NCBI GenBank assembly: GCA_000310025.1
Contig: FN649757.1
Coordinates: 33,595-97,594 of the forward strand
Direction: 5' to 3'
DNA length: 64,000 nucleotides
Source: Ectocarpus siliculosus
Taxonomy: Eukaryota > Sar > Phaeophyceae > Ectocarpales > Ectocarpaceae
Part shown: positions 46,971 to 59,932 of the stretch, piece after piece
Position numbering within the stretch: position 1 is the stretch's first letter
Layout of the letters: every line of letters starts with the position of its first letter
Position numbers and translations under genes: made by a program
The notes under the pieces: model-generated
Seen by the model: the letters and a program-made list of their open reading frames with translations, nothing else
What the model was told of the DNA's origin: nothing
Databases searched by the model: none

Positions 46971-48877
46971 ACGGAGTGACACGAGCGTCCTCGCGGAAGC
47001 CACCTTGGCTTGCAATCTCTGGGTTGGGAAGAAACCGGTGGTTCGTTTTCATCTCTCGAATTTGTGGTTGAGTATTGCTACAACCGTAGTTCCATCTTCA
47101 TACAAGCCTTTGGAGTACGGTAGGACGAACTTTCAACAGAGGAGCCAGAATGTTCAGAAAATGTCACGGTTCCATTCATGTTGGCTGCTCCAAGCCTCTG
47201 CGCTTTCGGCGAAGGCTACCAAGTAGAGACGCCGTCACGGTGACATGACTTTCATGCTACGGCAACACGCAAGATATGGTCTGTCAAGTAGCCCCCTCTC
47301 GGTTTTTCGAAGCGTGAAGAAGCCCCGTCACAATACGTTGTCTACTTTCGGCAACCGGTTGGGTCTAGGCTTTGGGTGTTGGCGATCCTTTTTGCGCTCG
47401 GTTGCATACACCACTATAAGGTATACGTTGGACGGCAACAATCGCAGCTTCTACAAGGATCAGTCACGTCGAGCTAGGCATTCACGGGCCTCACGGGCCG
47501 ATAGATCCACGTTGCGTGCAATAAACGCAGGATGATTCGTATCATGGGGGCAGCGCCCAGAATTGTGTGGAGTGTCCCAATACAGTGTCCAAACGCAAAG
47601 GGCGCGTGCGTAACCAACAATATTTCTTTAGTGCTTGTTTCGGGATAGCGCTGACTGAAACCCCAAGATGCAGTTAGGGGAATAGACATTGTAGGTCTAC
47701 ATATATATATATACTATTTGTATCAACGAAGACCACATCGTCGGTGTCGGGACCTGAAAAATTCATTAACTGCGACAGATTTATACCTGCCAAATCCTCT
47801 TCTGCACTGTTGTAGACCAAACCAAGCAACACGTTGAGAATGCTCCAATGGCGGCAAGCTTCCTCCACAGCGACACGGTCCCTTCACAGATGTTTTTTTG
47901 TGTACTGTAGTAAGGATGCGAGAGAACGCGTGGGGGTGCGATCGATTTTTTAATGATTACGTTCGTGTCATATTTTGTCGCACGGGGATGCGATATCATC
48001 ACCGGTACGTGATATATCACCGAACCCCGTGCGATAATCGAGCTACATAAATCGTGTCGAGACCCTGAGCTTTTGTCGCACTGGGGGTGCGATAGCCCCG
48101 ATACGTGCTATTCTGAGTAAACGATAAAACTCTAATATCGCAGCAGGTATGTATGCCGTTTTCATCTTTACTGACTTTGTGTTTTCAACCCACGCCGTCG
48201 TGCGAAACCCAACATGTCACAGCCGTACTGCAGGACACACACTGCTGCCATACGAACTAAGGAACTGGAGCCTAAAAAGAAACTCAAAATCCAAGAACTT
48301 GAGCACCACATATGTGGGCTCGGCTAGGAACAACTCTACGCTACAACCAACAGACTATATCGGCCATTTTTGTAGCATGATCCCACAGGGTAGGAAGTGA
48401 AAAGCCTCGGCCAAAAACTACAGTAGAGGTTCTTAAGTGCGGGCGTGTTCTGTATTCTGTACAACACCTTTCACAAGGAAGCTCCGCGGTTCCCCTCGCG
48501 CAGGGAGCGCCGTGGAACTACTCGGTCGGGGCACTCGGTATCACCGGTGATGTCGCACGCCCCCCGTGCGATACCATCGATCCCCGTGGGATAATCGAAA
48601 TGAACACGTTCTTTGTTTTTGGGGTCGGTAATTTACGTGCGATATCACCAACCCATGCATTCTCTCTACTCGCATCCTTCGGATGCATATACAGCAGTAC
48701 TGTATGCATAGTCTAACATGGGCATGCCACAGCCTGCGTATGTCACAGCCTGCATGCACGACGAGCAGGTACAGCAGCAGCAGTGCAGCAGGAGAAAGAA
48801 TATGCATACGTCCTACCATTACATTCGGAATGGTCCTCAGATCCGTCCCCGTCCACAAGCAGTACTGTCGGTTTAAG
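46971..48877. other. Intergenic region between genes C and D
   Basis: It starts with the 3' flank conserved among copies (AGCCACCTTGGCTTGCAA). An (AT)n tract is at 47698-47714. Between 47.92-48.12 and 48.54-48.60 kb, GGGGTGCGAT / CCCCGTGCGATA motifs recur in both orientations. No gene is seen. Confidence 0.5.
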
Positions 48878-49124
48878 CCAATAGGAGGCGCAGCAGGTAT
48901 TGTCCGCCGCCAACTCTCCGAATCCCCGCCGATTTACCGCGTAAAGACCACGTGCACGCGCCGTTTCTCGCGCTGCCTCTTTCGCGCTACTCCTATTTTC
49001 CTGTACCTCCCCGCCTCTTTGTTGCATGTGCAAAAGCAAACGCTCCTTACCGTGAGTAGGATCACGAAGCACCACAGGAGTACAGCCGTACATGTTGTAG
49101 TCTTGTGCTGCTGTAGTACCATCC
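48878..49124 (+). promoter_or_regulatory. Conserved promoter region of gene D
   Basis: CCAATAGGAGG at 48878-48888, 247 bp before the ATG, followed by CGCAGCAG. The DNA between is more diverged from B and C than the CCAAT block, so the block itself stands out as conserved. Confidence 0.48.
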
Positions 49125-52100
49125 ATGGACACTGCAAGTGCGCTGCGGTTGAAAGGGAACGACAACGATGGTGAAAAGGGAACTTGCTTGCGGCCAACCC
49201 TGCCCGGAATGCGGAGGAGCTGCACGGAATGCGGACGGAAGAAGAAGCGGTGTGATGGCCAACAACCTTGTAGGTGGGACCAGTCACGGTGTGGGGACAC
49301 GGATTGTGTGTATACTGCTGTACCATCGAAGGGCACCAAGCGGTCTCGATTCAACACTTGTTGGCAGCTCTGACATGACGGAGGGTTGACTTCGTGGTAC
49401 ATTTTGCATGGCTGCGGTATCCTACTGTTCACGACGCGACGAGATCCATGACCCGACGGGATTCATGACCCGACGGGATCAACAATGTACTTCGAAGTAC
49501 CTTTGAGGGACGTCTTGAGGCTCCCCCTTTGTCGTCGTCATGGTCGACACACACACACACACACACACAACTTGAAGAACTCTAATTCCGCCGAGCAGCC
49601 CACACCATCTTCGTGACCAGTCTTCCAAACAACGAAACAGCGTTTCGTACACGTCATTGTTCTGCATAGCATACGTGATGCGTGCCGCCGCGAGTTGAAG
49701 AGGTGAACGCACGTAATTTCATGTTCACCAGAGAGACAGAGAGAGAGAAAGAGAAAGACAGAGAGAAAGAAAGACAGATTCCACCGCAATTTGCAAAGTG
49801 CCCTTACTCGGGGAGAGTTCAACTGCAACCTGCTACTACAAAGAAGACTTATGCATGCGAGGTTGGACCACCGGCGCGACCGGCTCGAGCGACAACGTAG
49901 ACGCCAGAAGACCAAAACCAAGGGTGTGGAAAAAGAGTGTGGCCGACGGAGGAGAATACCGCTCAACAAATGAGCGCAGTGGCTGTGTTGATAGATAGAC
50001 AGGCTGTTCCCTCGAGGCCATCATTCGCTGGCGGCATGGGAAGGGAAGGTGTGCGGAATATTGCAACAGCAGTACAGTGCGGCTTGTTTTTTCGGCAGGA
50101 GCGCTTATCAAGCCACAACCATGTTTTGCATGTTGTGACGATGTGTCTTCCGCAGCCACTTGACACAGACAATTCCAGTTGTTGATGTCATTTGAGAATG
50201 CGGCTTGAGACTATTGACGATGAGCCTCCGTTGTATCCGTGGAACGGTCCGAAGAACACCGCGTATGTCTGAACATAAATCTCCAGAGTTTGCAAGCTGT
50301 ACTTACAGAGAGTGGTGCTTCCCGCAACTCGCGTATTGATCCAGAAGCCTGAGGTAGAAGCTTCTGTGCCGCCACAACGAGGGGCCGGGTCAAACCTAGA
50401 GAAACGTAGGTTCGGGTCACCGATCCCCCAGCTTCAGGGCGGGGTTTTTCAGGGTGCAGCACTCTCTCCATACGCGGGGCTACAGCTTGACAACTTCTGC
50501 CGGTTTGATTTCCAGCACAAAAAAAGAACCGGGAGAGAGGGGGAGGGAGCATAGTCAGAGTAAGCGCAACTCAGTACGATGTAGATGAGCGGATAGGTAG
50601 GCACACAAGGGCCACACACACGCCTTTCATTTCCGCAGTACTCGGCATGCATGCCGAGAATAGCGAGTGGATGTGGACGGAGTTTTGCCTTCGGTGTGTA
50701 AGGCACCATCAGCCGGGCCGGATGATGTAATATTCTCGTCGACATTGGTTCGCACAGCCTGCTACATGTAGGCAAATATCATCTGAAACCGCAAGAAAAT
50801 AAAGACGGATAGTTGTTGACATCGTGATGCACACAGCGCCTGGAAAGGTAAAGGGTCATGGCATCTGTTTGCGTCGAGAAAGCAGGGACCCTTTGGGTGT
50901 GAGTCCCAATGGAACCGCTGCTGCTCGGACACTCCAAGGAAAAATATGAGTTCTGCAAAAATGAAAAAGGCTGGCTAATCAAAGGGAGCAGCTCACAAGA
51001 AGTTTCGAACTTGAGCTTGACATTTTTGAAACCTAGAAGAGAGGGGCCAACAGTACCGCGGCATTCTTCGTACTCCACAGTAGTAGTCTTCTCTTGAACC
51101 AGCTGTCTTGCTCTGCTTGCTGTTGTTGCAGCTCGAGTAGCACCATCTTCGGTAGGGTCCCGAAGAACATGGAAGCCACAGGCAGTGTGACCAGTTTTGC
51201 GCCGTTCCCTCGAAGTCCACGACCGTTCGTCCTCATAGGTCATGGGTTTATTACTCGATCGACGCGGCAGCCCATGATAACTTCTTTGGTATATGTGTCT
51301 CGCTCAAATTTACGGTGCGAACACTTGCTGTGCGACCCTTTCACCCTTGCGATGCTTTCATTTCTTGCGCTAGGCGCTGTGTGGGATCAGGCGGCCAGTG
51401 CGCTTACATCATGCGGCGGTGGCATCTCCCCAAACCACACCAGCAGCAGCACCAGTCTCAGCGACCTGATCGTGATGGGGCGCACGGTCGAGAGGTCCTC
51501 CTGCAATCAGCACAACCCGGAGCACTCGTGACATGTGGCATGTTGCCGTTGAAGAGGTACGTTTGATTAGTATCCCCCTTTGCCAGGTCTAGGCGTCTAG
51601 ACCACTCGCCGGCCTCAATGTAAGCCCTGCCGGCTCACTAAAACTCCTGCTTTTCCCACAATCACATCAGAACACAGCTATGGACTTGCAAGCACGCGGG
51701 CTAGAAGGGTGGCAACAGCTCGGGTACCTCATGTAGCTACATACATTACGATCAATCAATGATTATTCTAAATGCCTGAAGACTCGCAAGGGCAAAGCAA
51801 AGAACAGGAGCACGCCCACTAACGGCCACCGACAACCCATGCGCATAGACAGGCATCGCTAGCTCTGGGTTCATTCGTCGTTGTATGGGGTGTTGGATGT
51901 GTTGCAATATGAACGGTATTTTTTTTTTTTTGCATGAATACTGCTGCAGGGTCCTCAATATATACGGTGCGCCCACTGTGTTTCGCAGTTTCTGTTTTTG
52001 CTGGACTACCTGGTACACACCTTGACAATCTCTATGATATCTGTAGGAAAGCAAGCACCTGATTGTTGGGATCCTTAGCCGACCACACCGCCCCGTCGCC

Positions 52101-55100
52101 GTTGACGGAGAGTGTCCATGACGTCCTTGCGTACAGTACTTCGTTGCGCGTGTTCATCGTGCCGCACTTCATATTCTGTTGCTATGCAGGTTCAGGTTGA
52201 CTGCGTCTCCGGCGACTGGCCTGGTGGGAATGCAGGAGAACGCTTTCCTCAGCGACTTCTTTGGCTGCGTTGGTTTCGTGCCGCTCACCTCCCACAGGTA
52301 TGGAATGCAGTGACAAATGCCACACATTTAGCGAGGAGAGCTGCTTGCTGTGGACGCCGCAACTTCGCAGTTTGCTGAAGTGACTGATGCTTCGTATACA
52401 TGAAGCGGTGCTGGGGTAGGGTTTGAGTGTTGTTGTTTCCCCTGCCACCCGAAGACCATCGTCCTACCCGTCGCTGACCGGTCGCAATTTGCTGTGTTGT
52501 GGTTGATTTGGCCAGTCATATTCGCGAGACGATGGTGAAGATCATGGCATCTCCTGCCCCTTTGCAGCAGTCAGCCATTGGGGGCGCCTTTGGCGGGGTC
52601 GGTTCTATGGTTCGGGCGCGATGTTGGAACAAGGCCTCGGAAAAACCTCAACTTCCTATGGACCCGTCAACTTGCACTTTCTGGTGTGCTATTGCTCTGG
52701 GCGCACTTGCGAAGGGCTGTCCTGTCGAGTCGGTAAGACTTTTTCTGCGTTCTGGCCTGAGAGCGGTCCCCCTGCATGTTGAAGGCACGACTGGTGAGTA
52801 GTACTGCGATGGTTTATCTTGGCTTACTCATTCGACAGCCCTCCATGCCTCACTGGTGGTTCGTGACAGGTGGCAAAGTACCGTCATCTGGCCCACGAAG
52901 CGCTGACAAAGAGCTATCCGAGTTCCGCAGACGCCGAGGTGGCCACGTGAGGCAGTCGGGGATAGGCTCCGCCAAGGCCACTGCTGCCCTTGACTTATTG
53001 CCACTGTTCTTAGCCTGCACGCCTGCTGTGTGGCGTTCCATCTTGGCTCTCTGTAGATCAAAACGCACGGCTTGATGTTCCCGTTCTGGGCGGTCTCTCC
53101 TAGCCTCGTGCTTCGATAACCATGAACGTGTCCACCCTCCCTGCTTGTTCTTTTCTGTTCAGGGCATGGGCAATGCTGGCCTACGTGTACGGGTTCATGG
53201 GAGACTTGGTAAGCCGTTCCCCATGACCCTACTGTTCATTCGGATGCGTTTCGCGGTTGAGAATGTTGGCTCGTGAGTTCTCTCGTGTCAAAGCAGTCGA
53301 AGAGCGTCAACAATGCAGGTGGCAACCGTTCAAACACGTGGCTTCCAACAGCTTGCTTGTGGCACCTTAGACATTGTCTGCTCCAGTTTCTATCTCTGTG
53401 TTTGGTTTCCTCCGAATCGTTTCCGGTTGACTGTTTTGTGTGTTCTACAGGCAAAGTTCCAAGAGTACCTGGCCCTTTCGGAGTCTTTTTTGAAAAGTGC
53501 TACCGCGAAACGGTGCACGGACACTCTTCCATTGGTGAGAAGTATGTTTGCACCCGGGTTGGGCTCTGAAAGTGGCCGGGGTACGAAGAGCTTGCCCCCT
53601 CTACGCATGCCTCTGCTGTTACCGTGGATTGCATGAGATCCCACACTTCCGTCGACAATTTTCATAACTGAACAATTCTGCAGCAAACAGCGACGGTGCC
53701 GAAAGCAGCAGCGTTGGAATTGTCTCGTCGTGAACTTTCCGAAACCGCATCATTTGCGTTTTGGCGGTTTCCGTGGAGTTCTAGAGCTGTGACAATAACC
53801 GGTCTGGTTGTGTGTATCTTATGCAACCTACGGCACAAGTACGGCCTATCCATGCGACGACCTGACCACTACTGGCTCGTTTGTCGGTCTACGCAAAGCG
53901 TGAACTCCGTGCTCCAACAAAGGTACCTACTCATACAAACGATATTGAACCATCCCCGATCCATTTATTCGCTATGATTTGATTCATTTCCTAGCTATGA
54001 TTTGGGTAGCGGTAGCTGATATCGTTGACACCTGGGCATACATGCCATGCGGCCGCGCTCTGACCAGGGCTTCGCGGAGGTTGTCCTGCCTGTAAAGATC
54101 CCCAACGCCTCCTGCGGGCAGTGGGAGACGAAGTCGCTTGACGCCGAAGAGCGCGTTCCTCCGCAGGTGGGTTGGGTGGGTGGGTTGTATCGAGTCATCT
54201 GGCAAGTATTTGAACCGGAGCTGATTGAAAGGGAAAGATGTGCACCGGGAGGGCCTTGCGTACGTGCTTGTGCGCTGGACCCGGAAAAGGCGGTGACTTT
54301 GCGATGAATTGAGGTTAATATTGACCACGCAATGTCGCAAATGGAAACCGATCGTCAAATTTTGTTTTCATGACCTACTGTTCGTGCTTTCCGCTGGCCC
54401 TGCCATCCCAGTTGGCCGACGTTGCCGCCGAGGGCGAGCTATATAAATACATCGCTCAATCGTTTAAAGCGTTCGAGCAAGCTTTCCAACAGAAAGCTTA
54501 TAAGCAGAGCGCGAGGGATGTCGAAACCCCAGGCGAAACCGAAGGTCATGGCGAATCAGACAGAAATCGCCGGCGCCCAAGCGCTCTTCTGCCTGGCGAG
54601 ATTTCGGAAGCTATGGGGACAGTGTTCGGAGATCGGAATCTTCTTGTCTTCGAGCCTCTTGAAGAAGCAGTTGATCGGTGAGGCGAATGATATGACGCAG
54701 ATGCCTGTGAACGTAGGAAACATGTAGTAGCAGCAGGACGGTTAGTATCGACCGATATCAGGGTGGCCCGAGGGGTGATATCAGGAGCCATCGAGGCCCG
54801 ACCGGCTTGGCCTTGGCTTTACGGAATTGATTTGCGCTTTCAACTGGCTCTCATCGTCCCATACGACCATTGATGTGTGTCTCACCGCAACCGGCTTCCT
54901 TGTGTAAATGGGATGCAATCACTCTGGCGACCAGACCAAGCATTCGCGGGGGAATCGGCAGTCTTCTCATCAATGGGTAAGCTGGGCATGTTTTCGAGAG
55001 TTGAACTTCAGCAATACCATGATTTGCATGGGGATCATGATCGTTCGAGCCGATGTTTGTGGCTGCTCTTTGGTGCTGGCCGCGGCGGTATCATGATTTA

Positions 55101-57379
55101 ATGGTGGACATAAGAATTGTATACCCAGGAATTGAGATGCCACCTGGTCTACCATAAGCACGTTTCAATTCAGCGTGGCAGTTGCTCAACACTTTGGCAA
55201 CTGCATATTATCACTGTGGCAAATACGTACGCTCGACAGCTTCTCTTGGTGAAGAGTGTATCCCAAGTCTCTTACCTAACGGAAATTCCTCACGCTATGA
55301 TGTTCCGCCCTTGGCCTTTGTCCTGGCAAATCTCGAATCCGTCAGTACCCTTGTCTTCGAAAAGGCAGCAAAGGGGGATCGTCGGGCCACCCTGGAGAGA
55401 ATAGGCCGCTGCGTGGAGGTTTTTGAGCTATATCCTGGAATGTGCCGCTGCACGATAAGGTGAGTTGCCTGTGCGCCCCATGGTGCTTGCAAAGACGGTG
55501 TGTGAACGTTTTTCATCTGTTTTGTATATCCCCCGGTTGCCGTTAACAAGCGACGTGAGCTACGTTGGCTATGCCTTACGAGAGAACCCGATGAAACGCG
55601 ATAATTGTGTGTCTCTGCCTGAGGCTATTTTGTTTCCTGATAGCCAGTTTCGAGTTATCCTCTGGCAGCTGTAGAACGTATTCCCGACGTGTTCTTCAGG
55701 ATACGTCGACGTTTGTAGCAGTGTGTTGTCCGTGTCACGTAACGATCCCCTAAGTTCTGCGTGAATTAGGAATGCATGACCGGATTTTGGCAGGCCTTTC
55801 AAAGATTGCCCCGGAAGTTGCAAGCGATACTACCTGTGACAGAGTGTACTGAATTTGCGTGTCGTGGGTTTTCCGTTTATTTTGGTTCAATGCGTAACTC
55901 TGGTTTGCCTCCAGGGCGCGGGGTAGGGTTGGCCCGGTCGGTAAAACACAGACCTGACTACCCGCCTTAGCTGCATTGTCTTGCGAGGATATATTGTTGT
56001 TCAGGTCTCCTGTGTGTAGTAGTGATACTTCAACAATGCCTCTTGTCCAACCTTCCATTTGAGAAAGGGATGTCTTTTTTTTTTATTGTTTGCTTAGCGT
56101 TTGGCCTTGCACTCCTGTTTCTTGTTTGTTTGGACATTATCCTTCCGAAATGTATTCCTTCGCATGTGGTAGAAGTAGTCTGGGTCGGGGTTGATTGTAG
56201 TTGTCTTTGCCTTAGTTGGGGCTTTTCTCGTGACCATGGAACGGTTTTCTTGGCCTCCGACGAGCAGGGAAAATGAGATTCTGGGACACAACATAGAACG
56301 GGTATCGAAATGAAGCCAACAGCACGACGCGTTTACAGGAGTCGCGACTGTTTTAGTTAGGGTTGGTAGAGGGCAGCCATCATGGTGCACCGACGGAGCC
56401 ATTTGTGCTACGAAGTGACCTCTTGAATGCCGGTTTTCCCATCTGCCCCCCACCACCGGTGTATTCATGAAAGCCACCATAAGGCACACATAATGCTGGT
56501 ATGTCTGGCAGCGATTGGCGACTCCAGCGCTCGGGCGATGTACGACAGGTTGCGTGGGTCCTACAACTCCTTCCGCCCTGCCGGCTCTCTGCCCGTACCC
56601 CCCTTGGAGGAGTGGCAAGGAGTGGGTGCCTTCTGCGACGATTTCTATTGCAGGTATGTGTGTTCGAGAACGTTGAAAACCGTGCTGATCATATCTCTGG
56701 GAAGAAACAGAACGACGGCAGAAACGTCGTGTACTGCTGTGAATGCGGGAGACATCGTAACTTCTGCACAGCTCTCCTAGCGTTGTTTCGATTTAGTTTC
56801 GTCCCAACTATTTTCTTAACATGATCTTGGAGTTGTGCCCTGGAGCACGTGGTCGACCCGTGCCGTGTGATTAGTGTCCGGTACCCGTTACTTCTATCAC
56901 AATGCAACCTTCGACCGTTCCACGCACTTGATAGGGCGATGGAGGGCCTCGTTGCAAGCGACCTAATGAAGGCCTTCTCGGCGCCGTGCGTAGACGGCTT
57001 CGACGTCTGCGTTGGGGCGAAGGGCACGGGAAGTGACAAATTGTCAACATGCGACAATCCTGAGGAAAACATCGGCACAGTTCCTGTCCGGCCATCTGAG
57101 GGCGGGGGTGGATCGGGCTCCACTCTGGCGTCGACAATGATACCGGTTGCGCCTCCTGCATCCTCACACCATGCATGGTGCCATTTGAAGGCAGAATTTC
57201 ACTCGGATCAGATTGAAAGCAGCGTTGCCCTCATGACCATGGCTGACGAGTCACTTCCGAGACTACCGCAACTGAGTGAGGGCAGCGGTTTGTTGGAGGA
57301 CAATGAGGACCGCAGCATCTTCGCCGATGATTGGTTGGATGCTACCCATGCCATGTTGGATACAGTTTCAACAGTGTGA
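49125..57379 (+). CDS. Gene D: Zn(2)-Cys(6) fungal-type transcription factor, 669 aa, 13 exons
   Basis: Exons: 49125-49273, 51374-51556, 52190-52297, 52516-52732, 52870-52946, 53163-53208, 53451-53534, 54068-54166, 54412-54677, 54935-54976, 55346-55459, 56474-56653, 56935-57379 (TGA). Total 2010 nt, no internal stop. Zinc cluster C33-C36-C43-C49-C52-C59; the PCRRC around Cys4/Cys5 is the form most like fungal clusters. The ATG sits in ACCATCCATGGA, shared with B. Residues about 200-290 (FWCAIALGALAKG, KYRHLAHEALTKSYPSSADA, AWAMLAYVYGFMGDL, KFQEYLALSESFLK) form a TPR-like helical run; exons 11-12 (TLVFEKAAKGDRRATLERIG, AHIMLVCLAAIGDSSARAMY) give a second. The tail is DDWLDATHAMLDTVSTV. This is the most compact gene (8.3 kb, intron 1 only 2.1 kb), so it may show the ancestral structure. 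A MITE-like element lies in intron 7. Confidence 0.9.
49546..49570. repeat. (AC)n microsatellite
   Basis: About 12 AC units in intron 1 of gene D, ending at CAACTTG. Confidence 0.9.
53622..53833. mobile_element. Diverged MITE-like element in intron 7 of gene D
   Basis: Ends are inverted: CCGTGGATTGCATGAGATC on the left and, read on the minus strand, CCGTAGGTTGCATAAGATAC on the right. The inside (GCAGCAGCGTTGGAATTGTC, then TCGTCGTGAACTTTCCGAAA) matches the core of the 62.7-kb element (GCGGCGTTGGAACCGTCTCG). A TA precedes the left end; the right flank is CA. Confidence 0.5.
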
Positions 57380-57785
57380 TGAGACCGTTCTCAAGGAAGC
57401 CAACTTGGCTGGCAAAACTCGGGGTTGGAAATATGACGGAGGGGCTCGTTCCTCTCTCAAATGTGTGGTTGAGTCTGGCTATAGGTTGCGACACTTCCGT
57501 TTGGTCGCGGTTCAACCTTTCGAGTAGGAAGGGCTGTCACAAGGTACGAGTGTTTTATTGGTTTGCACTTTCCTTTATCTTGACTTAACTGTTTTTCGCA
57601 ATCATTTTCTGTTGAGGGGTTAGAATGTAGAGAACGTCACGCCGACAAAGTTTCGCTACAATCGAAAACAAACCCGAAGAGGACTACCTTCCTCGTGCAC
57701 CCCCAAAAGTGCTTCCTGGAGGGCGCTACACGTTGCCGGCTTACGTTGGGTAGCGTGTAGTAAAGGATGTGTCCACCGCAGTCAG

Positions 57786-57860
57786 TCTCCACGGTGGTTT
57801 AGTGGAAACCTCGAAACCGCTGGCAAAGTCGAGTTCGAATCCCTCAATGGGGAAAAAGGA
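57786..57860 (+). repeat. tRNA-derived SINE head, family 1
   Basis: CCACGGTGGTTTAGTGGAAA, then GAGTTCGAATCCCTC about 40 bp further on: an A-box/B-box arrangement like the units at 12.3 and 61.6 kb. No paired acceptor stem was found. Confidence 0.45.
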
Positions 57861-58832
57861 CAACTTTGCGGGTGGAAGAAAGCCAACAATGCTGAAAAGG
57901 CTCTCGTGGGTACCAAACTTCGACGTCATTATTTAGCACCGTCTACGAGGGAAAGGGACGGCTGGACTGGACCCTTCTCGTGATAGAAAACAGTTCGACT
58001 GTGGGTATATCTCGAATGGGTAGTCTTTCTGTGTGTGTTTTAATTATTCCTTAATTAAAATCGAGCAAGTACCGCAGGAGGAAGGCGGGGCACGAAAAAC
58101 CTGAAACGAAGAGAAAGAAGACCCGGTGTTTTTACCCCCTCCTGTGTGACCCTTGATGGTTGTAGTTATGTTGTTGTTGTTGTTGTTGTTGTCTTCATTC
58201 ACATTATTAAGTTGTACAAAAAAAACAGCCAGGAAATAATTCCTAAAGAGGGTAAGACGAAAAAAATGGCAGTGCAGTCGTTAGTCGTTCGCGGTGTTGC
58301 TTGCTTCGCATGTTTCATTTTGTGGTTGTTGTCGTAGGCTACTGATTTGCTCGGCTGCTATTATTAGAAAACATAGTCTCCACACACAGAAAGACTACCC
58401 ATTCGAGATAACACCATAGTCGAACGGGATGTGTTGAAGTCTTCACAGCAGTGAATGGAGGGAAACCGGCTGGGTACTGGGCTTATTTCCCGTCGTAGTC
58501 GTGCGAGATCCGCTGAGGTGTGGAATGCCGGCGTTGTTGCAGGCAGCACTCACGATCATGGTAGGCGAAAGACCTACTATCTATATTATACCTTTTGTCT
58601 ACCTCTCCTTTCAGGCGCTTGGATACTCGTAATAGTATGCAGGTATGATACAACAACAGAACAACAACAGCAGAGCGCCTCTCTCTACAGAATGTATTGT
58701 ACGTATCGCGAGGAGTAGTCTCGTTTCTGATTTGCTTCACATTATGTATGTTTGGGATGGGAGAGATGTTCGCCCGCGGGTCGCGCACATTTTGCTCGTA
58801 TGCTACAATAGTATGTAGCATATTTTGCTGGT

Positions 58833-58934
58833 AACGACTTGGTCGTACGTGCAACGACTTGGTCGTACGTGCAACGACTTGGTCGAACGTGCAACGACTT
58901 GATCGAACGTGCAACGACTTTTGGTCGAACGTGC
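58833..58934. repeat. 20-bp tandem repeat, five units
   Basis: Unit AACGACTTGGTCGTACGTGC; five consecutive copies, the last with two extra bases. Later units replace GTACGT by GAACGT. Confidence 0.85.
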
Positions 58935-59801
58935 ACACAAACGTGCAATTTATTAGAGTTATTTACAACTCGATTCATGGACCTGCGGGACTTTTTTGGG
59001 CCTTTCGCTGCTTCGTACATTTATGGTGGAAAGCTCACGATTCATGCATTTTTGCCCCAAAGTTCCCTGCAATATAAAAACTCGATTCATCCACTTTTCT
59101 GGCTCTTCCACTGGTGGTTTGTGATGCTCATGAATGAATCGTTGGCCGCTGCGTTGGCCGCTGCTCCGCCGGCATCCGCTGCACCGTCGGCATTCATGTT
59201 GAGGGTTTTCCGGCCAATCACCCAGCCGAAGCCCACCCCAGCCGAAGCCCACCCCTGACCTTTACCTAACACACACGCGATGACCTCTACGGCAGATCGC
59301 CCCTTCGTCTCACAGGAGCAGCTAGCTGCAGTGTGCACTCTTATTTGCTTCTTGCTGCTGCTGCTGCTGAAGTTGTACTCCAATACGTCATCACCACCGT
59401 GCTCATCCAATCTCCCGATGAAACTTCCCCGCAATTTCTTGCCTACCTTGCCACACTGTACGATTCAATCCCGCGCCACAAAGCCCAGATTTCCTTCGTT
59501 CAATGCTACACTTTCATCCACTGCTGTATTTTCCGTTTTGTTGTCTAGTTCTCTCTTAATTTGCGGTCCGTTTGGACGGACCAACGGTGAACTTTCGTTG
59601 GAACGGGCTATTAAATCCCCGTCAGTTCTCCGCCTGATGCTGACCGGCGAACAGTCTCCTTTTCGCAGGTTCAAACAGAAGAAGAAGAAGAGTCCTGCTT
59701 GTTGTGCATGCCAGCGTGTTGCAGGTTCATTCACAGGTGCACACACGGAGCAGTTGCGCAGCGTCGCGGTCTGAAGACACGGCACCCCGATCCACGTAAT
59801 A

Positions 59802-59932
59802 ATGCTGTTGAACAATGGGAACGACCACGTTCGAAAGGCGACATGCTCGCGGCCGGGGCTGTTGGGAATGCGGAGGAGTTGCTCAGAATGTGGACGGAAA
59901 AAGAAGAGCTGCGATGGTCATCAGCCTTGCGG
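59802..59932 (+). CDS. Gene E: first exon of another Zn2Cys6 paralogue (rest beyond window)
   Basis: A 131-nt exon: ATG, 43 codons, then the split GG codon and donor GTAAGATCC, like gene B. It encodes LGMRRSCSECGRKKKSCDGH and PCG, the first four cysteines (C27, C30, C37, C43) of the zinc cluster with correct spacing. The residue just before Cys3, R in the other copies, is S here. No exon 2 is visible in the remaining 4 kb, but intron 1 reaches 7.8-8.9 kb in B and C, so the gene may simply continue past position 64000. The CCAATAGGAGG promoter block found upstream of B, C and D is not recognisable here, so a promoterless or dead copy cannot be excluded. Confidence 0.6.

Larger units (their letters stand above)
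57380..59801. other. Intergenic region between genes D and E
   Basis: Holds the family-1 SINE head (57.79 kb), a (GTT)n tract (58173-58193), the 20-bp tandem repeat at 58.83 kb and a (GCT)n tract near 59355. Open frames at 59280-59774 and 59333-59548 overlap in different frames; the latter (SPDETSPQFLAYLATLYDSI) reads like protein but is not recognised. Confidence 0.5.

Noticed and set aside
57780-57850. Possible functional tRNA gene
   Set aside because: A and B boxes are recognisable but acceptor and anticodon stems do not pair; treated as a SINE head.
59280-59774. 164-codon frame with a hydrophobic start upstream of gene E
   Set aside because: The leucine run comes from a GCT repeat, and an overlapping frame (59333-59548) reads at least as well, so neither can be chosen.
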